Origin: Pseudomonas sp. CFBP13508
GTDB lineage: Bacteria > Pseudomonadota > Gammaproteobacteria > Pseudomonadales > Pseudomonadaceae
NCBI RefSeq assembly: GCF_005233515.1
Contig: NZ_QFZZ01000004.1
Location: 506,644-570,643 of the forward strand
Reading direction: 5' to 3'
Length of the DNA: 64,000 bases
Below, piece after piece: positions 17,334-26,820 of the stretch. The notes beneath the pieces are model-generated. The model saw only the letters and a list, made by a program, of their open reading frames with translations. It did not search any database and was not told the DNA's origin. The position numbers and the translations under genes are program-made. Positions within the stretch are counted from its first letter, which is position 1. Each line of letters opens with the position of its first letter.

Positions 17334-17696
17334 TCAGTTACCACTTTCAGTCTGACGACTGCTCACCTCGGCCGGCACATCATCCCCGGCCATCCGCTTG
17401 CGGAACAACGCCGCCCGCGCCAGCAGCAGGGTGGTCACCGGCACGGTGATAGCCAACAGAACCGGAATCAGCCAGGCATGCACCACCGGCCCGGACTTCA
17501 GCGCTGAAAAACAGATGATCGAGGCCAACGCCACGCACCAGGCCCCAATCGTCGAGGCCAGCGCCGGAGGATGCATGCGCTGGAAGTAATCCTTCATGCG
17601 TAGCAATCCGGTTGCACCCAGCAGGGTAAACACGCCGCTGAGCACCAGCAGCACCGCCACCGGAATCTCGACCCACAAAGACAATTCGGCATTCAT
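17334..17696 (-). CDS. shaG: Cation/H+ antiporter subunit G
   Basis: This 120-residue subunit has three membrane helices and the PhaG/MnhG pattern LLVLSGVFTLLGATGLLRMK followed by RMHPPALASTIGAW. It is the last gene of the six-gene sha (mrp/pha/mnh) operon and overlaps shaF by four bases. The complex exchanges cytoplasmic K+ or Na+ for external protons and supports growth at high salt or pH. Confidence 0.92.
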   Translation of the reverse strand: MNAELSLWVEIPVAVLLVLSGVFTLLGATGLLRMKDYFQRMHPPALASTIGAWCVALASIICFSALKSGPVVHAWLIPVLLAITVPVTTLLLARAALFRKRMAGDDVPAEVSSRQTESGN

Positions 17697-17971
17697 TCGA
17701 TCACCTCGCCACGCAGCAGGAATTTCGCCAGGGCAAACGAGCCGACGAAGCCGAACAGCGCGATCAGCAGCGCCGCTTCGAAGTAGGTGTCACTGGCGTA
17801 ACGGATGCCCAGGGTCAGCATCATCAACATCGCGACGATGTACAGATAATCCAGCGCCAGTACCCGATCCTGTGCTGACGGGCCTTTGAACAGGCGCACC
17901 AGGGTCAGTGCCATTGCCAGGCAGTACAGAAACAGCGTCAGCAGAATCGCATTCGACAGCAATGGGCTCAT
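17693..17971 (-). CDS. shaF: Cation/H+ antiporter subunit F
   Basis: This 92-residue subunit has three membrane helices and the subunit F signature LVRLFKGPSAQDRVLALDYL, followed by IRYASDTYFEAALLIALFGFVGSFA. The start is the ATG that overlaps the shaE stop by four bases; the frame stays open further upstream, but that region is shaE. Membrane partner of the other Sha subunits. Confidence 0.92.
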   Translation of the reverse strand: MSPLLSNAILLTLFLYCLAMALTLVRLFKGPSAQDRVLALDYLYIVAMLMMLTLGIRYASDTYFEAALLIALFGFVGSFALAKFLLRGEVIE

Positions 17972-18456
17972 TCGAAAATCTCCATCAACGGTCGCTCGTA
18001 AGTGCTTTTGAAGTGCTCGATGAACTGCGCTTCGTCGTGCAGGTCCCAGACGTGCAGCAACAGAACGCTGCGGTCCAGCGCCAGTTCCGACCATACGGTG
18101 CCGGGCACCACGGTGCAGATCATCGCCAGTGCCGCAAGGCCGTGGGCATCACGCAAGTCCAGAGGCACCTTGATAAAGCACGAGCTGGGCGGACGACGCC
18201 CGGCGTTGAGTACGCCCCAGGCGACGACCAGGTTGGACATGATGACGTCGCGGCCGACCAGGAAAAACAGGCGCAAGATGGCGATGGGGTTGCGGATGCG
18301 CGCACGTTTCGGCCGCAATTTGCGCATCATCAGCGGCGCGGCGAAACCCAGCGCGGCGCCGAGCAGCAGATTGCCAGGGCTGACGGAGAGGTTCAGGGTC
18401 AGCCACAGAATCCACAGGGCCAGCGATAACCACGGAGCCGGAAACAGTCGATTCAT
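17968..18456 (-). CDS. shaE: Cation/H+ antiporter subunit E
   Basis: This 162-residue protein has two or three N-terminal membrane segments and a C-terminal cytoplasmic part. WILWLTLNLSVSPGNLLLGA and TVVPGTVWSELALDRSVLLLHV are the E-subunit conserved segments. It overlaps both neighbours by four bases, as expected for stoichiometric coupling in the operon. Confidence 0.92.
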   Translation of the reverse strand: MNRLFPAPWLSLALWILWLTLNLSVSPGNLLLGAALGFAAPLMMRKLRPKRARIRNPIAILRLFFLVGRDVIMSNLVVAWGVLNAGRRPPSSCFIKVPLDLRDAHGLAALAMICTVVPGTVWSELALDRSVLLLHVWDLHDEAQFIEHFKSTYERPLMEIFE

Positions 18457-20132
18457 GGCTGCACCTCGAGCATGTCGGCTCTGGCTTGCGGGCTCGGCAC
18501 CGCACGTGTGCCAAGCACGGCCAGCACATATTGCTGCGGATTGTTCAGGGCATCGGCCGTGGCCTGGCTGTAGCGCAGCAGCGGCTCAGCCTTGAACGTC
18601 AAGACAATGCTCAGCCCGAGCAGGAGGAAAATCGGCGCGCACTCAAGCTTGCGCAGCAACGGCGACGGGCGCTCTTCCGGCGTCCAGAAGCGCTGGATAC
18701 CGAGGCGCGAGAAAGCCATGAGGGAGGCCAGACCGGTCAGGATCAACAGCGCCAGCAATCCCCATGTGCCGGGAGGCAGCGGCGCCGCAGTGCCAAGTCC
18801 CAACGGGTTGAGCAGTGCGCCGATCAGGCTGAGCTTGCCGATGAACCCGGACAGCGGTGGCATGCCGATGATCAAAAGTGCGCAGGCGATAAAGCTCAAG
18901 CCCAGGAAGGCCATCGTCCATGGTATGACCTGGCCGACCACGGCTTTCTGTTCGTCGTCGAGGTTGATGCCCTTGGGCGGTTGCAGCGACTCCTGCGGGC
19001 GCGGCAGCAGTTCGCTTTCGTCTTCAAGCGGAATTTCGTTGGCCGAGCGCGAGCGCTCGATCAGTTCGGCGAGCATGAACAATGCACTCAGCGCCAGGGT
19101 CGAGCTGACCAGATAGAACAGCGCAGCGCCGACCAGGTTGGGCTGAGCGAAACCGATCGCCGAGAGCAGGATGCCCGCCGACACCAGGATGCTCAGGCTG
19201 GCCATGCGCTCCAGGCGTTGCGCGGCGATAATCGCCAGCCCTGCGCAAGCCATGGTCGCCATGCCGCCGTAAATCAGCCAGTCGCCGCCGAAGAATGCCG
19301 AGGCGCCGGCCTGACCGGAAAACAACAGGGTCCATAGGCGCAGCAGGGTGTAGACGCCGACCTTGGTCATGATCGCAAACATCGCCGCCACTGGCGCGCT
19401 GGCCGAGGAATAGGCGGGCACCAGCCAGAAGTTCAGCGGCCACATCCCAGCCTTGGCCAGAAACGCTACCGCAAGAATCCCCGCGCCAGCGTGCAGCAGA
19501 CCACGATCGGCTTCCGGCACCAGCGGGATCTTCATCGCCAGATCGGCCATGTTCAGCGTGCCGGTCACTCCATAGATCAACGCAGCGCCGATCAGGAACA
19601 GTGACGAGGCCAGCAGGTTGATCGAAATGTAATGCAACCCCGACGACACCCGCGCTCGGCCCGAACCATGCAGCAACAGACCGTAGGACGCGGCGAGCAA
19701 CACTTCGAAGAACACGAACAGGTTGAACAGATCCGCCGTCAGGAACGCGCCATACAGGCCCATCAACTGAATCTGGAACAGTGCGTGGAAACTCGACCCG
19801 GCGCCGTCCCAGCGGGCCATGGCAAACAGCAGGGCGCTTACGCCGATGACGCCGGTCAGCACCAGCATCAGTGCCGACAGGCGATCAACCACCAGAACGA
19901 TGCCGAACGGTGCCTGCCAGTTGCCCGGCAGGTACACACCGATGGATCCCGGCACGCCGGTGGTCTGCGTCCATTGCAGCAGCATCACTGAAATGAACAG
20001 GCCGAGGAGGCTGGAGAACAGATTGATTTTCGCCTTCAGCGGCCGGTGCTTCTCGCCGAGCATCAGCATGATCGCAGCCGTCAGCAGCGGCAGCAGGATC
20101 GGTGCAGCGATCAGGTGAGTCATCGCCATCAT
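18453..20132 (-). CDS. shaD: Cation/H+ antiporter subunit D
   Basis: This 559-residue polytopic protein is homologous to the proton-pumping NuoM/NuoN subunits of complex I. The conserved region includes LTADLFNLFVFFEVLLAASY near residue 120 and AKAGMWPLNFWLVPAYSSA near 230, where the conserved Lys lies in the transmembrane ion path. An acidic, Pro-rich loop near residues 370-405 is an insertion relative to the core fold. It starts by overlapping the shaC stop. Confidence 0.93.
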   Translation of the reverse strand: MMAMTHLIAAPILLPLLTAAIMLMLGEKHRPLKAKINLFSSLLGLFISVMLLQWTQTTGVPGSIGVYLPGNWQAPFGIVLVVDRLSALMLVLTGVIGVSALLFAMARWDGAGSSFHALFQIQLMGLYGAFLTADLFNLFVFFEVLLAASYGLLLHGSGRARVSSGLHYISINLLASSLFLIGAALIYGVTGTLNMADLAMKIPLVPEADRGLLHAGAGILAVAFLAKAGMWPLNFWLVPAYSSASAPVAAMFAIMTKVGVYTLLRLWTLLFSGQAGASAFFGGDWLIYGGMATMACAGLAIIAAQRLERMASLSILVSAGILLSAIGFAQPNLVGAALFYLVSSTLALSALFMLAELIERSRSANEIPLEDESELLPRPQESLQPPKGINLDDEQKAVVGQVIPWTMAFLGLSFIACALLIIGMPPLSGFIGKLSLIGALLNPLGLGTAAPLPPGTWGLLALLILTGLASLMAFSRLGIQRFWTPEERPSPLLRKLECAPIFLLLGLSIVLTFKAEPLLRYSQATADALNNPQQYVLAVLGTRAVPSPQARADMLEVQP

Positions 20133-20473
20133 TCTTTAGGCTCCCGGCCGTCGACGTGGTCGGTGCCGGTCAAGCCGCGCGAGGCGAGCAATACGACGAG
20201 AAACAGCGCGGTCATGGCGAAGCTGATGACGATCGCCGTCAGTACCAGCGCCTGGGGCAGCGGGTCGGTGTAATGCAGCAAGTCCTGGGTCACGCCGTCC
20301 TTGATCACCGGCTCTTTGCCGATGAACAGGCTGCCCATGCTGAAAATGAAAAGATTGACCGCGTACGACAACAGGCACAGGCCCATTACGACCTGAAAGG
20401 TTCGCGGCCGCAGGATCAGCCAGACCCCGGACGCGGCAAGAATGCCGATGGCGATTGCGATGACTTCTTCCAT
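20129..20473 (-). CDS. shaC: Cation/H+ antiporter subunit C
   Basis: This 114-residue homologue of NuoK has three membrane helices (MEEVIAIAIGILAASGVWLI, GLCLLSYAVNLFIFSMG, ALVLTAIVISFAMTALFLVV). The PLPQALVLTAIVISFA motif is diagnostic of the MnhC/PhaC group. The ATG at 20473 overlaps the stop codon of shaA (ATGA). Frames that extend further upstream run through shaA and are not coding. Confidence 0.93.
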   Translation of the reverse strand: MEEVIAIAIGILAASGVWLILRPRTFQVVMGLCLLSYAVNLFIFSMGSLFIGKEPVIKDGVTQDLLHYTDPLPQALVLTAIVISFAMTALFLVVLLASRGLTGTDHVDGREPKE

Positions 20474-23391
20474 CAGACGGCTCCTTTGCTGGCGACGGAC
20501 TTGGGCAGCGATGCAGTCTTGTGACCACGCACCGATTGGTGGGCGAGGGCGGTGAGGATCAACAACGTCGATCCGACCACCACGGCGTACACGCCGATGT
20601 CGAAGAACAGCGCACTGGCGATATGGATATCGCCGAGCAACGGCACGCTGATGTGCCAGGTGTGAGTGGTCAGGAACGGATAGCCGACCAGCATCGCACC
20701 GAGACCGGTAGCGGTGGCGAACAACAGTCCGGTGCCCATCCAGCGCAATGGGCGCAGGCTCATTTGTGCCTCGACCCACTGCGTGCCGGCAACCATGTAT
20801 TGCAGGATGAACGCCACCGACATCACCAGCCCGGCGACAAAACCGCCGCCCGGTTGATTGTGGCCACGCATGAACAGGTAGAACGACACCACCAGCGCGA
20901 CAGGCAGCAGCAGGCGCACCAGTACCGCTGGCACCATCATGAAGCCGAGCGCGGTGTCGCTGGCCGAACGCGGGTTGACCAGATCGGTGACCACGTCCGG
21001 TGCCAGCAGACGTTGCTGCGCCGGCAATTGCAGGCTTTCCTTCGGCGGGCGGAAACGACGCAGCAGGGCGAATACGGTCAGCGCCACGGCGACCAGCACG
21101 GTAATTTCGCCGAGGGTATCGAAACCACGGAAGTCCACCAGCATCACGTTGACCACGTTGCTGCCGCCGCCTTCGGGCAGGGCGCGGCTGAGGTAGAAAG
21201 AGGAAATGTGGTTCGGCGTCTGCCGGGTGAGCATGGCGTAGGACAACAGCGCCATACCCGCACCGACGGCGATCGACAGCAGCAAGTCGCGCAGACGACG
21301 AATGCGCGCCTTGCGCAGGCTGCTTGGCAGCGGCGAGACTTCCTCGATGCGTCGCGGCAACCAGCGCAGGCCGAGCAGGATCAACACCGTGGTCACCACT
21401 TCTACCGCCAATTGCGTCAGTGCCAGATCCGGCGCGGAGAACCAGACGAAGGTCACGCAGGTCATCAGGCCACAGACGCTGACCATGGTCAGGGCAGCCA
21501 GACGGTGATACTTCGCCTGCCAGGCGGCGCCGAGCGCACAGGCGATCGCCAGCAGCCACAGGGTCACGAAGACGATGGAACCAGGGATCTTCGGCCGGTC
21601 GCCCCAGGTCAGGGTGCTGTGCAGCATCGGGATCAGGCCGGCGAGCACGGCGGCCAATACCATCAGAAACAGCTGCATCTGCAAGCGCTTGGTGCCCAGG
21701 CGCCGCTCGACGCGCCGGGCGATGCGCATCATTACGACCAGACTGCGCTCGAACAAACGCTTGCCGTTGAAGCGGCCCACCAGCGGGGGGTACTTGAAGC
21801 GACCCAACTTGAACTGCTTGCGTAACAGCAGATACAGGAGGATGCCGCCGGACATGGCGATCAGGCTCATGATCATCGGTGCGTTCAAGCCGTGCCAGAT
21901 GGCCAGGCTGTATTCCGGCAACTCCCCGCCAACTACGGGCAGCGCGGCAGCAGCGAGCAGTGGCCCGACGATCTGCGCCGGGAAAATCCCCACCAGCAGA
22001 CAGGTGAATACCAGCAACTCGACGGGTGCGCGCATCCAGCGTGGCGGTTCGTGCGGGGTGTGCGGCAGATCAGTAGCAGTGGGGCCGAAGAACACGTCAA
22101 CGGTGAAGCGCAGGGAGTAGGCGACGCTGAACATGCCAGCGATGGTCGCGACGATCGGCAGACTGGTTTCGACCCACGCCGTGGCGTTGATGAACACGGT
22201 TTCGGCGAAGAACATCTCTTTCGACAGGAAACCGTTGAGCAACGGCACGCCGGCCATCGAGGCACTGGCAACCATGGCCAGCGTCGCGGTGTAAGGAATC
22301 AGCTTGATCAGACCGCTGAGCTTGCGAATGTCACGGGTACCGCTTTCGTGGTCAATAATGCCGGCGGCCATGAACAGCGAAGCTTTGAACGTCGCGTGAT
22401 TGAGAATGTGAAACACCGCCGCCACCGCGGCCAGTGAACTGTTCAGGCCCAAAAGCAAAGTGATCAGACCGAGATGGCTGATGGTCGAGTAGGCCAGCAA
22501 GCCTTTGAGATCGTTCTGGAACATCGCGCAGTACGCGCCGAGCAACAGCGTACAGGCGCCCGCTCCGCTGACGATGTAGAACCATTCCTCACTGCCGGAC
22601 AGCGACGGCCACAGACGTGCCAAAAGGAAAACCCCGGCCTTGACCATGGTCGCCGAGTGCAGATAGGCCGAGACGGGCGTCGGTGCCGCCATGGCGTGAG
22701 GCAGCCAGAAGTGAAACGGGAATTGCGCGCTTTTGCTCAGCGCGCCGATCAGGATGAGTGGCAAAAGAACAGGGTAGAGGGCATGTGCGCGAATCAGATC
22801 GCCGGCGGCCAGGACCTTGTCCAGGTCATAGCTGCCAACGACATGGCCGAGGATCATGACCCCCGCCAGCAGACATAATCCGCCGGCACCGGTGACCATC
22901 AGCGCCATATAAGCACCGCGCCGCGCATCGGAGCGGTGGTGCCAGTAGCCGATCAGCAGGAACGAGAAGAGGCTGGTCAGCTCCCAGAAAAACACGATCT
23001 GAATCAGATTGCCGGAGATCACCAGGCCAAGCATGGCGCCCATGAATGCCAGGAAAAACGCGAAGAAGCGTGGCACCGGGTCGTCCGGCGACATGTAATA
23101 ACGGGCATATAAAGAGACAAGTGTGCCGATGGCGAGCACCAGCATCGAGAACAGCCAGGCGAAGCCGTCCATGCGCAGAACGAAGTTCAGCCCAAGGCTG
23201 GGCAACCACATGAATTCTTCGCGGATTACGCCACCGTGGGCGATTTGCGGGTACAGCATTGCGACCTGAACGGTGCCGATCAGAGCGACCAGACCCGCCA
23301 GCAGCGATTCGGCATTACGCGCATTGTGCGGCAGCACTGCTGCCAGACAGCTGCCGATGAACGGCAGAAGCAGTAGAACTATCAGGGACAT
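20473..23391 (-). CDS. shaA: Cation/H+ antiporter subunit A (fused A and B)
   Basis: This 972-residue protein is homologous to NuoL and carries the MnhB-like domain at its C-terminus (from about residue 800: ALGFMMVPAVLVRLLLPVAL, then FMRGHNQPGGGFVAGLVM). This explains why no separate B gene exists and defines the six-gene group of antiporter operons found in pseudomonads. NuoL-type motifs include FFWELTSLFSFLLIGYWHHR and KSAQFPFHFWLPHAMAAPTP. It is the first gene of the minus-strand operon and its promoter lies in 23392-23450. Confidence 0.94.
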   Translation of the reverse strand: MSLIVLLLLPFIGSCLAAVLPHNARNAESLLAGLVALIGTVQVAMLYPQIAHGGVIREEFMWLPSLGLNFVLRMDGFAWLFSMLVLAIGTLVSLYARYYMSPDDPVPRFFAFFLAFMGAMLGLVISGNLIQIVFFWELTSLFSFLLIGYWHHRSDARRGAYMALMVTGAGGLCLLAGVMILGHVVGSYDLDKVLAAGDLIRAHALYPVLLPLILIGALSKSAQFPFHFWLPHAMAAPTPVSAYLHSATMVKAGVFLLARLWPSLSGSEEWFYIVSGAGACTLLLGAYCAMFQNDLKGLLAYSTISHLGLITLLLGLNSSLAAVAAVFHILNHATFKASLFMAAGIIDHESGTRDIRKLSGLIKLIPYTATLAMVASASMAGVPLLNGFLSKEMFFAETVFINATAWVETSLPIVATIAGMFSVAYSLRFTVDVFFGPTATDLPHTPHEPPRWMRAPVELLVFTCLLVGIFPAQIVGPLLAAAALPVVGGELPEYSLAIWHGLNAPMIMSLIAMSGGILLYLLLRKQFKLGRFKYPPLVGRFNGKRLFERSLVVMMRIARRVERRLGTKRLQMQLFLMVLAAVLAGLIPMLHSTLTWGDRPKIPGSIVFVTLWLLAIACALGAAWQAKYHRLAALTMVSVCGLMTCVTFVWFSAPDLALTQLAVEVVTTVLILLGLRWLPRRIEEVSPLPSSLRKARIRRLRDLLLSIAVGAGMALLSYAMLTRQTPNHISSFYLSRALPEGGGSNVVNVMLVDFRGFDTLGEITVLVAVALTVFALLRRFRPPKESLQLPAQQRLLAPDVVTDLVNPRSASDTALGFMMVPAVLVRLLLPVALVVSFYLFMRGHNQPGGGFVAGLVMSVAFILQYMVAGTQWVEAQMSLRPLRWMGTGLLFATATGLGAMLVGYPFLTTHTWHISVPLLGDIHIASALFFDIGVYAVVVGSTLLILTALAHQSVRGHKTASLPKSVASKGAV

Positions 23392-23534
23392 AGGCTTCTA
23401 ATCTGCGGAAGTTTGTGAAGCATCATACGTGCCAGCTCCCTGATCACCAAACGCGAGGATGTCTCAGAATCCTACAAAGTAGTCTGGAATTTTGTGTTTG
23501 GCGCTGTTTCAGGGGCAACGAAGGTGCGGCGCAT

Positions 23535-23601
23535 TCGCGAGCAGGCTCGCTCCCACACTGGAATGCATTTTCAAAATGTGGGAGCGAGCCTGCTCGCAAA
23601 A
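23535..23601. repeat. REPIN between shaA and the EamA gene
   Basis: An inverse REP (23535-23556) and a direct copy (23578-23599) are separated by about 21 bases and form a perfect REPIN hairpin. It lies in the 238-base gap between shaA and the tail of the EamA gene, where nothing else is evident. Confidence 0.9.
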
Positions 23602-23629
23602 GCATGGGTGCAGCCGAAGAGATTGCGGG

Positions 23630-24562
23630 TCACCCCTGCGTTTCCCGCTCCAACTCAGCTTCTGCCTCGGTGGACCTTCCCTTGGTCTTCAACTCACTGA
23701 CTATCACCGCCGCAACGATCAACCCCGCGCCCACCAGTGCAATCGCCGGCAAACGCTCCCCGGCAATCCGACCAACGATTCCGGCCCATACCGGCTCACC
23801 GGCATAGATCAACGTCGCCCGAGTCGGCGAAACGCTCTTCTGCGCCCAGTTCATCGCCACCTGGATCGCCGCACTCGCCGCGCCCAGGCCCAAAGCCGTC
23901 GCCAGCAATAACCAGGAAAACTCCGGAATCACTTCGCCGGTCGGCACCACCAGCAGGAACGACAACACCGACGTCACCGCCAGTTGCACCACCGTCACTC
24001 GCCGTACATCAACCTGCCCGGCGAACGTGCTGATCAGAATGATTTCGGCCGCGATCGCAACGGCGCTGATCAATGTCGCGATTTCTCCGGGACTGAAATT
24101 CAGCGCGGCACCCGACGGGCCCGACAACAGCATCAGTCCGGTAAACGCCAGCATGATTCCGATACTTGGCATCAACCCTGGACGCCGACCCAGCACCAGC
24201 CATTGCAGCAGCGGCACAAACGGTACATACAACGCGGTAATGAACGCCGACTGACTGCTCGGAATGCTCTGCAACCCGACCGTCTGCAAGCCATAACCAA
24301 GCATGATCGCGACACCGATGAACGACCCTGCCTTGACTTCGAACAAGGTCAACTCGCGCAAGTGCCGCCAGGAAAACATCGCCACGATCGCCGCCGCTGC
24401 GGCGAAGCGCAAGCCGACGAAAAACATCGGGCCGCTGACCGTCATGGCATGTTGCACAATCAGAAACGTGCCGCCCCAGATCATGGTGATCAGCACCAGC
24501 ACGCACTCGGCTTTGCTGAAGCGGGAAAAGCGGATTCGGGACGCAGAATTGTTTGGCGACAT
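23630..24562 (-). CDS. EamA-family (DMT superfamily) exporter
   Basis: This protein of about 310 residues has ten predicted membrane helices and two EamA repeats. Motifs include LITMIWGGTFLIVQ near the start and FITALYVPFVPLLQWLVLGR at the end of the first repeat. Members export amino acids or other small metabolites. The second of two adjacent ATGs (24562) is preferred because AAGG lies at the right distance; an upstream ATG at 24658 would add 31 residues that overlap the divergent gene. It is divergent from the XRE-cupin regulator, which probably controls it. Confidence 0.87.
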   Translation of the reverse strand: MSPNNSASRIRFSRFSKAECVLVLITMIWGGTFLIVQHAMTVSGPMFFVGLRFAAAAAIVAMFSWRHLRELTLFEVKAGSFIGVAIMLGYGLQTVGLQSIPSSQSAFITALYVPFVPLLQWLVLGRRPGLMPSIGIMLAFTGLMLLSGPSGAALNFSPGEIATLISAVAIAAEIILISTFAGQVDVRRVTVVQLAVTSVLSFLLVVPTGEVIPEFSWLLLATALGLGAASAAIQVAMNWAQKSVSPTRATLIYAGEPVWAGIVGRIAGERLPAIALVGAGLIVAAVIVSELKTKGRSTEAEAELERETQG

Positions 24563-24613
24563 CATGACCTTGCGCACATTAAAAGGGAGGCCGCACAATG
24601 CCGCCAACGTTGC

Positions 24614-24625
24614 GCAGTATACTGC
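24614..24625. promoter_or_regulatory. Palindrome in the EamA / XRE-cupin divergent region
   Basis: A perfect 12-base palindrome GCAGTATACTGC lies midway between the two divergent starts (24562 and 24651). It is a good candidate operator for the XRE-cupin regulator acting on itself and the exporter. This is inference from symmetry and position. Confidence 0.5.
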
Positions 24626-24650
24626 CCAACCCCACCGAGTGAGCAATATA

Positions 24651-25214
24651 GTGCACAAAGATTTGACTCAGCGAGCCTCCGTTCTGCAACACGTCAGCCA
24701 GAACGTTCGACGCCTGCGCCATGCTGCGGATATGAGCCAGACCGCACTGGCAGAAAAATCCGGGGTGAGCCGACGGATGCTGGTAGCAATCGAGGCAGGA
24801 GAAAAGAATGTCAGCCTGACCACGCTTGATCGCGTTGCCGAAGCGCTCGACGTTGCCTTCAGTGATCTGATCCAGGCGCACGATGCGCGCGATCCGAGCC
24901 GTATCAACGAGGTTGCCTGGGCGGGCACGATTCCCGGCAGCAGAGCCGTGCTACTGTCCAAAGCCACCGCGAGCCGCGAAGTCGAGCAATGGGAGTGGTG
25001 CCTGCAACCGGGCGAAGTTTATCCGTCGCAACCGGACGCCGATGGCTGGAGCGAGCAGATTTACGTATTTGAGGGTTGCCTGACGCTGATGCTCGGCGAG
25101 CAGCCGCAGCACATCAACAAAGGAGAGTTTTTCATGTTCGCCAGCAATCAACCGCATGCCTACCGCAACGATGGCGATGTGGCTGCGCGGTTCGTGCGTA
25201 ATGTGGTGATCTGA
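24651..25214 (+). CDS. XRE-family regulator with cupin sensor domain
   Basis: This 187-residue protein has a helix-turn-helix at residues 12-70 (MSQTALAEKSGVSRRMLVAI, then EAGEKNVSLTTLDRVAEAL) and a C-terminal cupin barrel from about 110 (SEQIYVFEGCLTLMLGEQ to FMFASNQPHAYRN). Proteins of this build regulate amino-acid, polyamine or antibiotic export genes and sense a small ligand in the barrel. The start is GTG at 24651; the frame is open further upstream but runs into the divergent gene. The next gene starts immediately after its stop, suggesting an operon. Confidence 0.88.
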   Translation: MHKDLTQRASVLQHVSQNVRRLRHAADMSQTALAEKSGVSRRMLVAIEAGEKNVSLTTLDRVAEALDVAFSDLIQAHDARDPSRINEVAWAGTIPGSRAVLLSKATASREVEQWEWCLQPGEVYPSQPDADGWSEQIYVFEGCLTLMLGEQPQHINKGEFFMFASNQPHAYRNDGDVAARFVRNVVI

Positions 25215-26618
25215 ATGGGACAGCCTGCGGACATCCTGATCATCGGCGGCGGCCTCAGTGGCACCATGCTGGCGGTGCAATTGTTACGCCTGTCTGGGCA
25301 ACGAAGAATTGCGATTATCGAGCCGCGTGCTGAATTGGGACGTGGTGAGGCTTACAGCGCAGTCGAGTTGGGACATACGCTGAACGGCAACGCGGCGCGG
25401 ATGAGCGTCGACCCGGATAATCCTGATGATCTGACGCAGTGGCTGACCGCGCATATTGCCGGCGGCGGCTGGCCGGAGTCGGCTGAGCAGGATGTGCCGG
25501 TTAGTGAACTGTTTCCGCCTCGAGGCTTGTTCGGCGTGTACGTGCAACAGCGTCTGGCCGAAGCCAGAGCAGTGGGTACGCTGCAAGGTTCGACCGTTGA
25601 ACATTTCTGTGCTGAAGCCGTCGACCTGCAAGTTGATGCTGGTTCAGTGCAGCTCACCTTGAGCGATGGCCAGATTTTGCGTGGATCGCAGGCAGTGCTG
25701 GCCACCGGCATGTATCCTGCCGCTCGCACGCCGCAGACGCAATCCAGTGGCCTTAACGCCGCCGCGCTCGATCCTTGGGATGTGGCGGCCATGCGTGAAC
25801 TCGACCCGCAGTCCACCGTGCTGATCATCGGCTCCGGTCTGACCATGGTTGATGCCGTGGTGTCGCTCGAGCAGGCCGGGCATCGCGGGCCGATCGAGGT
25901 GTTCTCCCGGCATGGCCTGCTGCCGCACGTGCGCCGTCAACCGCCGGCCTGGGTGGATTTTCTGGCAGCAGATCACAGCATCCGTACGCCCCGCCAGTTG
26001 TTGCGCGAATTGCGCCGACATTGTCGCGACGCAATCGCCCAAGGCATCGACTGGCAGGCGCCGCTGGATACGGTTCGCGCGCATATCGCGCGGTTGTGGA
26101 GTCAGGCGACTGACGTGCAGCGTCGACAATTCGTACGGCATGTACGGCCATGGTGGGAGAGTCATCACCATCGTTCGCCGCCACTGAGTGCCGAGTTGAT
26201 CGAACGGCTGCACAAGGAGGGGCGCTTGCGCATTCATGCGGCATCGTTCAAGGGGCTCGAACCCGGCAATCGCGATGCTGTGACCATTCGCATCCGTCCT
26301 CGGGGCGAGACTGAAACAGGCGTGGTGAGCGGAGCGGCGCTGATCAACTCCAGCGGTATCGAATACGACTGGCGGCGCGTTGCTCGGCCTTTGCCGCAGC
26401 AATTGCTGGCGCGGGGACTGGTGCAACCGGGGCCTCTGGCGTTGGGTATCGCAGCCGTGGATGGTGCAGTGGTGGATGCCGATGGGCAGGTTAGTGCTCG
26501 GTTGTTCGCCATGGGCCCGCCGTTGCGCGGGATGTGGTGGGAGAGTACGGCGGTGACGGACGTGGCGGCGCAGGCTAAAGCGTTGGCTGGGCGGTTGGTT
26601 GATAGCCTGAGAGGTTGA
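25215..26618 (+). CDS. FAD/NAD(P)-binding protein (NAD_binding_9 type)
   Basis: This 467-residue protein opens with the FAD-binding motif ILIIGGGLSGTMLAVQLLRL. It has a second dinucleotide stretch VLIIGSGLTMVDAVVSLEQA near residue 205 and a C-terminal ATG-like segment ending LFAMGPPLRGMWWESTAVTD. This organisation matches the YdhS-like group, which resembles hydroxyacyl or amino-acid oxygenase folds but has no settled reaction. The ATG follows the regulator stop with no gap, so the two genes are probably cotranscribed. Confidence 0.82.
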   Translation: MGQPADILIIGGGLSGTMLAVQLLRLSGQRRIAIIEPRAELGRGEAYSAVELGHTLNGNAARMSVDPDNPDDLTQWLTAHIAGGGWPESAEQDVPVSELFPPRGLFGVYVQQRLAEARAVGTLQGSTVEHFCAEAVDLQVDAGSVQLTLSDGQILRGSQAVLATGMYPAARTPQTQSSGLNAAALDPWDVAAMRELDPQSTVLIIGSGLTMVDAVVSLEQAGHRGPIEVFSRHGLLPHVRRQPPAWVDFLAADHSIRTPRQLLRELRRHCRDAIAQGIDWQAPLDTVRAHIARLWSQATDVQRRQFVRHVRPWWESHHHRSPPLSAELIERLHKEGRLRIHAASFKGLEPGNRDAVTIRIRPRGETETGVVSGAALINSSGIEYDWRRVARPLPQQLLARGLVQPGPLALGIAAVDGAVVDADGQVSARLFAMGPPLRGMWWESTAVTDVAAQAKALAGRLVDSLRG

Positions 26619-26634
26619 TGTGTTCTCTTGGGCC

Positions 26635-26797
26635 TCTTCGCGAGCAGGCTCGCTCCCACAGGGGGAATTTAGGTTGTGACTACAATTTGCGCCACACCAT
26701 AAATCCTGTGGGAGCGAGCTTGCTCGCGAAAGCCTCGTCTGATTCAACGTCTCTGTTGAATGAAAGACCGCTATCGCTGGCAAGCTAGCTCCCACAT
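26635..26797. repeat. Cluster of three REP elements
   Basis: An inverse REP (26638-26659), a direct copy (26708-26729, with AGCTTGCTCGCGA) and a third diverged copy (26773-26795, GCTGGCAAGCTAGCTCCCAC) lie in the gap between two convergent genes. No gene fits in this 200-base gap. Confidence 0.88.
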
Positions 26798-26820
26798 TGG
26801 GTTTTTGTGACGGCTTGAAA

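Noticed and set aside
20521..21825. Plus-strand frame of 434 codons opposite shaA
   Set aside because: It is a Gln/His/Arg-rich shadow of an obviously real antiporter gene, without ribosome site or domain.
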